Assembly: GCA_963843755.1 (NCBI GenBank)
Contig: CAWJLS010000005.1
Location: 124,001-188,000, forward strand
Length of the DNA: 64,000 nucleotides
From: CAWJLS01 sp963843755
GTDB lineage: Bacteria; Acidobacteriota; Thermoanaerobaculia; Multivoradales; DATKCC01
Direction of reading: 5' to 3'
The translations under genes and the position numbers were made by a program. Position 1 is the stretch's first letter; the number at the start of each line of letters is the position of its first letter. Shown one piece after another: positions 60,418-64,000 of the stretch. The notes below the pieces were generated by a model. It searched no databases, had not been told where the DNA came from, and was given only the letters and a program-made list of their open reading frames with translations.

Positions 60418-62192
60418 TGGGACCCTCCGGAGACGCAGGCCGAGTGGCAGGCGGAGTGACAGGCGCTGTGACACGCCGAATGACAGGCGCTGTGGCACGC
60501 GCTGTGACAGGCCGAGTGGCAGGCGCTGTGACAGGCGGAGTGACAGGCCGCGTGCTCGTAGACCGGCAGCAGGTCGTCGGCGCCGAAGGCGGCCATCGAA
60601 GCCCGCTCCGGCGCCGGGCCGAGGGCGTTCAGGTCGACGGTCCAGGCGGCGTTCGCCCCGGCGCCGCCGAAGCTGCCGCCGCCCGGGGTGAACGCCGGTG
60701 CGCCCGGAGTGCTCCACAGGGCGGCTCCGGCCGCGGCGTGCCGGCTCACCCACCACGGGTAGAAGAGCGCCAGGTTCCGCTCGCGGTCGAACCGGCGGTC
60801 GTCGACCGCCGCGGCGTCGGGGAAGAGCTCCTCGAACAGGTGCCGGTAGTGCTCCCGGGTCGCGTCCAGGTCCGCGTCCCAGGCCTTGCGCTGGATGGTG
60901 CCGACCGCCAGCTCACCGAGCTGCTCGGCCAGGTCCGCGGGCGGCGGCGCCGGCTCCGTACCCAGGGCCTCCCAGACGAACGCCTGGTAGGGCTCGGTGG
61001 CGGCGTCCGGGCCTGCCGTCTCTGCCGTGTCTACCGTCTCGGGAAGGCGGGCGACCAGCAGCCGGTCGCCTTCGACGGTGCGCCGGACCAGCCCCCGGAG
61101 CTCCAGCAGGTCGAGCACCATCGCCAGGACGACCCGGAACGGCAGGCCGAGCAGGACCAGCGCCTCCAGGTACCAGAGGTCGGCCACCTTTCCCGGCTTG
61201 CGGAAGCTCGACAGCCGCAGGCGGGGCGGCTCCCAGTCGTCGCGCTCCCAGAGCACGTCCGGAGCGGTGGCGTAGGCACGGGCCAGCCCTTTGAGCTTGC
61301 GGCCGGCGATCAGCAGGGCCAGCGCGGCGCAGGCGATCAGGGCCGGCAGGACCCAGGCGAGCCGGGCGGCGGACCGGCGATGGGCGGCGCGCCGTTGCCG
61401 GTTCTCCTGCCGCTGGCGGTCGCGCTCCGCGGCAGCCGCCCGCTCCTCGGCCGCGGCGGCGACGCCGGGGAAGTCGGCCGCCGGTAGGTAGAGCTGGATC
61501 CGGTGGTCCCCCTGGGCGGCGACGCCGTTCTGGTGGAAGCGCACCCAGAGGGCCGGCGGCTCGCCTTCACCCCTGTAGGTGATCAGGTAGCGCTCGTTGA
61601 CCCACGGTTCGGTGCGCAGGCCGGCGGCGGTGGCGCCATCGAGGCCGAGGTCGCCGCGAGCCGGAGCGGCGACGGTGGGGAAGTGGACGACCAGGGTCTC
61701 GTGCTCGAGCGGCTCGTCCCACTGGACCGGCGCCCAGTTGAACACCACCAGCGCCTCGCCTTGCGCCCCGATGGTCGGGGCGACGCGGCCGGCGGCCGCC
61801 AGGTCGGCCCGGTAGGAGAAGGTGTAGGTGGCCTCGCCGGGGCCCCAAGCCTCGCCTTCTGCGAGGACCACGTCCCACCGGCCGCTGCCCGCGGGCGTGA
61901 TCGACAGCGGTACCGTGCGGCCGTCGGGGAGGGAGGCGTCACCGCCGGTTAACCGGGGCGGTGCGGCGGTGCCCTGGACGTAGAACCCGTGCATCGAGCC
62001 GGAGGTCCGCCAGCGTGCCTGATAGGTGACCTCGGCCCGGCCGGCTCCGTCGACCGTCATCTCCACTTCGACCCACCGCAGGTCGGAGCTCGACTGGGCG
62101 CGAGCCGCCGGCGGGGCCAGCCACGAGCATAGGACGACGAGCGCGAGCACGAGTCGCGCGGCGGCGGGGAGCGCTGGGCGGGGTGCGAGCAC
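60414..62192 (-). CDS. exported membrane protein with C-terminal ACHS (Ala-Cys-His-Ser) repeats
   Basis: 592 aa. Signal peptide about 1-32 (LVLALVVLCSWLAPPAARA), a beta-rich extracytoplasmic domain (~35-245) and a coiled AAAAEERAAAAERDRQ stretch. Then come a TM helix (LAWVLPALIACAALALLIAG) and a domain with LWYLEALVLLGLPFRVVLAM that resembles the TIGR04222 group of membrane proteins with low-complexity tails (from memory). Residues 549-584 are nine perfect ACHS units, then ACVS-GGSH to the end. Repeats are encoded with varied synonymous codons. First gene of the coupled trio with the radical SAM enzyme; the tail is the obvious candidate substrate or a metal-binding tail. GTG at 62192; the stop overlaps the next start. 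Confidence 0.8.
   Translation of the reverse strand: MLAPRPALPAAARLVLALVVLCSWLAPPAARAQSSSDLRWVEVEMTVDGAGRAEVTYQARWRTSGSMHGFYVQGTAAPPRLTGGDASLPDGRTVPLSITPAGSGRWDVVLAEGEAWGPGEATYTFSYRADLAAAGRVAPTIGAQGEALVVFNWAPVQWDEPLEHETLVVHFPTVAAPARGDLGLDGATAAGLRTEPWVNERYLITYRGEGEPPALWVRFHQNGVAAQGDHRIQLYLPAADFPGVAAAAEERAAAAERDRQRQENRQRRAAHRRSAARLAWVLPALIACAALALLIAGRKLKGLARAYATAPDVLWERDDWEPPRLRLSSFRKPGKVADLWYLEALVLLGLPFRVVLAMVLDLLELRGLVRRTVEGDRLLVARLPETVDTAETAGPDAATEPYQAFVWEALGTEPAPPPADLAEQLGELAVGTIQRKAWDADLDATREHYRHLFEELFPDAAAVDDRRFDRERNLALFYPWWVSRHAAAGAALWSTPGAPAFTPGGGSFGGAGANAAWTVDLNALGPAPERASMAAFGADDLLPVYEHAACHSACHSACHSACHSACHSACHSACHSACHSACHSACVSGGSH
60429..60548 (-). repeat. 12-bp coding repeat array (ACHS x9 plus one variant)
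   Basis: Nine 12-nt units at 60441-60548 each encode Ala-Cys-His-Ser; 60429-60440 encodes Ala-Cys-Val-Ser. Units differ at synonymous positions, including TCN versus AGC serine codons, two versions each of Cys and His codons and two Ala codons. The amino-acid repeat is thus kept while the DNA has drifted. Confidence 0.9.
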
Positions 62193-62316
62193 GGTCGATC
62201 TGGCCCGAGGCTAGGACGGATCGGTCCTGGGCGCGCCACCCGCCGGGGCGGCCCCGGCCTCGCCGCCGCGGCCGTTTCCGGGACGGGGCGGCTGATCGAT
62301 CGGGCGGTGAAGGCGA

Positions 62317-62322
62317 TAAGCT
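62317..62322 (+). promoter_or_regulatory. candidate -10 box (TAAGCT), leaderless-type
   Basis: TAAGCT begins 13 nt before the ATG at 62330, with no Shine-Dalgarno between. On the minus strand TAGCCT lies 21 nt before the GTG at 62192 and could be the promoter of the rSAM operon; the 137-bp gap is thus probably a divergent promoter region. Confidence 0.35.
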
Positions 62323-62329
62323 CAGAGCC

Positions 62330-64000
62330 ATGTTCTTCATCATCGCCCCCAGTGGCCAAGCCGGCCGACCCGACCGGCGGACGTCGCCGTCCGCCCCGCC
62401 CTACGCAGCCGTCGTCTTACTGGTCCTCGCCGCCGTCCTCGCCGTCGTCCTCGGAGCCCCTCCCGCCGCCCGGGCTCAGGGGCCGGACGACGCGAACGCC
62501 GCCTATATCCGCTCCCACTACACCAAGTACGAGGAGCGCATCCCGATGCGCGACGGCGTCAAGCTGTTCACGGCGATCTACGTGCCGAACGACGCCGGTG
62601 CCGGCAAGACCTACCCGATCCTGTTCGAGCGGACTCCTTATGCGGTCATGCCCTACGGGGCGGATCAGTACCGCCCGGTGATCGGGCCGTCGCCGGCCTA
62701 TGAGCGGGACGGGTTCATCTTCGTCCTCCAGGACGTGCGTGGGCGGTTTCTGTCGGAAGGGACGTTCGTCAACATGCGCCCGGAGAGCACTCCGGATCCC
62801 GGCGAGACCGACGAGTCGACCGACACGTACGACACCATCGACTGGCTGATCCACCACGTCGCGGGCAACAACGGCAAGGTCGGCATGTGGGGGATCTCCT
62901 ACCCCGGCTTCTACGCCGCCGCCGGGGCGATCCACTCCCACCCGGCTCTGGTCGCGGTCTCGCCTCAGGCGCCGATCGCCGACTGGTTCTGGGACGACAT
63001 GCACCACAACGGCGCGTTCGTCCTGCCGCTGTCGTTCGACTTCTTCTCGATCTTCGGCCAGCCCCGGCCGGAGCCGACCAGCGAGCGGGCTGACTTCTTC
63101 GACCACGGGACGCAGGACGGCTACGACTTCTTCCTCGGCCTGGGGCCGCTGTCCAACGCCAACACGCGCTACTTCCACGACCAGGTCGCGTTCTGGAACG
63201 CGATGACCGAGCACCCGAACTACGACGAGTTCTGGCAGTCACGGAACATTCTGCCCAACCTCCAGGGGGTCGGCGCGGCGGTGATGACCGTCGGCGGTTG
63301 GTTCGACACCGAGGACCTGTACGGACCCCTCGCCACCTACCGGGCGATCGAGCGCCAGAACCCGGGCATCTCGAATGTGCTGGTCATGGGGCCGTGGCCC
63401 CACGGCGGCTGGGCGCGGAGCGACGGACGCAAGCTGGGGGAGGCCGACTTCGGCTTCGAGACCTCGGCCTACTACCGCGACCACGTGGAGCTGCCGTTCT
63501 TCCGCCACTACCTCAAGGGGGCGGAGGATCCCCACCTGCCGGAGGCGCTGGTATTTGAGACCGGGGCCAACCGCTGGCGCCGGTTCGACGCCTGGCCGCC
63601 GCACGGGATCGAGCAGCGCACTCTCTACCTGGGGGGCGGCCACGGTCTCGGCTTCGACCCGCCGGCGGACTCGGCCGCGCTGGCCGCGCCAGCCGCGCCG
63701 GACGGGATGGCTGAGACCCCGCCGGCGGCGGATGGGTCCGCCAGCGCGCCGGACGGGGGCGGTATGGCCGGTTCACCCGGCTCGGCCAGTCCGGGTGAGG
63801 AAGCGTCCGACGCCTTCGTCTCCGACCCGTCGAAGCCGGTGCCCTACACCATGGAGATCACCACCCACTGGGCCAGGGACTACATGACCGAGGACCAGCG
63901 GTTCGCCGCCTGGCGCCCGGACGTCCTGGTCTACGAGAGCGAGCCGCTCGCGGACGACCTGACCCTGGCCGGGCCGATGACAGCGGATCTCTGGGTCTCC
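62330..64000 (+). CDS. CocE/NonD family exported hydrolase, 3' end outside window
   Basis: At least 557 aa, open to the window edge. Signal/TM segment (AAVVLLVLAAVLAVVLGAPP), then the X-Pro dipeptidyl-peptidase/CocE alpha/beta-hydrolase domain. YEERIPMRDGVKLFTAIYVP opens it, VLQDVRGRFLSEG follows, and the nucleophile elbow is VGMWGISYPGFYAA. VGGWFDTEDLYGPL and GPWPHGGW carry the acid and His. A ~60-residue Ala/Gly/Pro/Ser-rich insert separates it from the C-terminal jelly-roll domain beginning near the edge (LTLAGPMTADLWVS). Acts on esters or N-acyl peptides outside the cytoplasm. Divergent from the rSAM operon. Confidence 0.9.
   Translation, partial: MFFIIAPSGQAGRPDRRTSPSAPPYAAVVLLVLAAVLAVVLGAPPAARAQGPDDANAAYIRSHYTKYEERIPMRDGVKLFTAIYVPNDAGAGKTYPILFERTPYAVMPYGADQYRPVIGPSPAYERDGFIFVLQDVRGRFLSEGTFVNMRPESTPDPGETDESTDTYDTIDWLIHHVAGNNGKVGMWGISYPGFYAAAGAIHSHPALVAVSPQAPIADWFWDDMHHNGAFVLPLSFDFFSIFGQPRPEPTSERADFFDHGTQDGYDFFLGLGPLSNANTRYFHDQVAFWNAMTEHPNYDEFWQSRNILPNLQGVGAAVMTVGGWFDTEDLYGPLATYRAIERQNPGISNVLVMGPWPHGGWARSDGRKLGEADFGFETSAYYRDHVELPFFRHYLKGAEDPHLPEALVFETGANRWRRFDAWPPHGIEQRTLYLGGGHGLGFDPPADSAALAAPAAPDGMAETPPAADGSASAPDGGGMAGSPGSASPGEEASDAFVSDPSKPVPYTMEITTHWARDYMTEDQRFAAWRPDVLVYESEPLADDLTLAGPMTADLWVS

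Overview
The window is strongly GC-rich and densely coded, with no rRNA, CRISPR array or prophage seen. Gene content points to an Acidobacteriota-like organism, probably from the Thermoanaerobaculia/Holophagae side. Evidence for this is a VWFA-related secreted protein of the acidobacterial type, large exported BNR-propeller, DUF885, M28 and CocE/NonD hydrolases, a TPR protein with a zinc-finger-like head, a CHAT protein, and an Acidobacteria-style chemosensory cluster. The assignment is inference from family content, not a phylogeny. Many adjacent genes overlap by 4 nt (ATGA, GTGA, TTGA). Several first genes of transcription units lack a Shine-Dalgarno but have a TAnnnT box 12-14 nt before the start codon, which suggests leaderless mRNAs.

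Layout. 0-12.8 kb: a cell-wall amidase (5' end outside the window), an ECF sigma/anti-sigma pair behind an RpoE-like promoter, a GreA with a very long N-terminal extension, two related HEAT-like proteins flanking a RodZ-like protein, a J-domain/TPR protein, a PP2C phosphatase, then a coupled VWA protein and PLP-dependent lyase. 12.8-14.9 kb: a repeat-rich island around a VapBC-type toxin-antitoxin pair. 14.9-19.0 kb: a FadJ-like beta-oxidation enzyme behind a long-chain acyl-CoA synthetase. 19.3-25.3 kb: the BNR protein, tRNA-Pro(CGG), a STAS-like protein and a FadL-type porin that could feed fatty acids to the beta-oxidation pair.

25.6-33.2 kb: a chemosensory cluster (CheW, an unknown 111-aa protein, an MCP with a C-terminal Cache-like domain, a CheA-REC hybrid, CheB, CheR-TPR). 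33.3-50.3 kb: Memo-like protein, universal stress protein, exported peptidases, hydrolase, zinc-ribbon protein coupled to endonuclease III, DUF255 thioredoxin protein, a CsgG/FlgO-like protein divergent from a membrane-anchored CHAT protein, ApbE, RNase HII. 50.4-57.9 kb: a frameshifted TPR gene, small secreted protein, TonB-C-like protein, acetyl-CoA hydrolase/transferase, glutamate-type dehydrogenase and a Gly-Gln repeat protein.

57.9-62.2 kb, minus strand: the most notable locus. Three translationally coupled genes encode (i) an exported membrane protein ending in nine ACHS (Ala-Cys-His-Ser) repeats, (ii) an unrecognised polytopic membrane protein and (iii) a radical SAM/SPASM enzyme with an N-terminal stretch resembling a PqqD/RRE peptide-binding domain. 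I propose this as a candidate undescribed maturation system in which the repeat tail is the substrate. The window ends inside a CocE/NonD family hydrolase.
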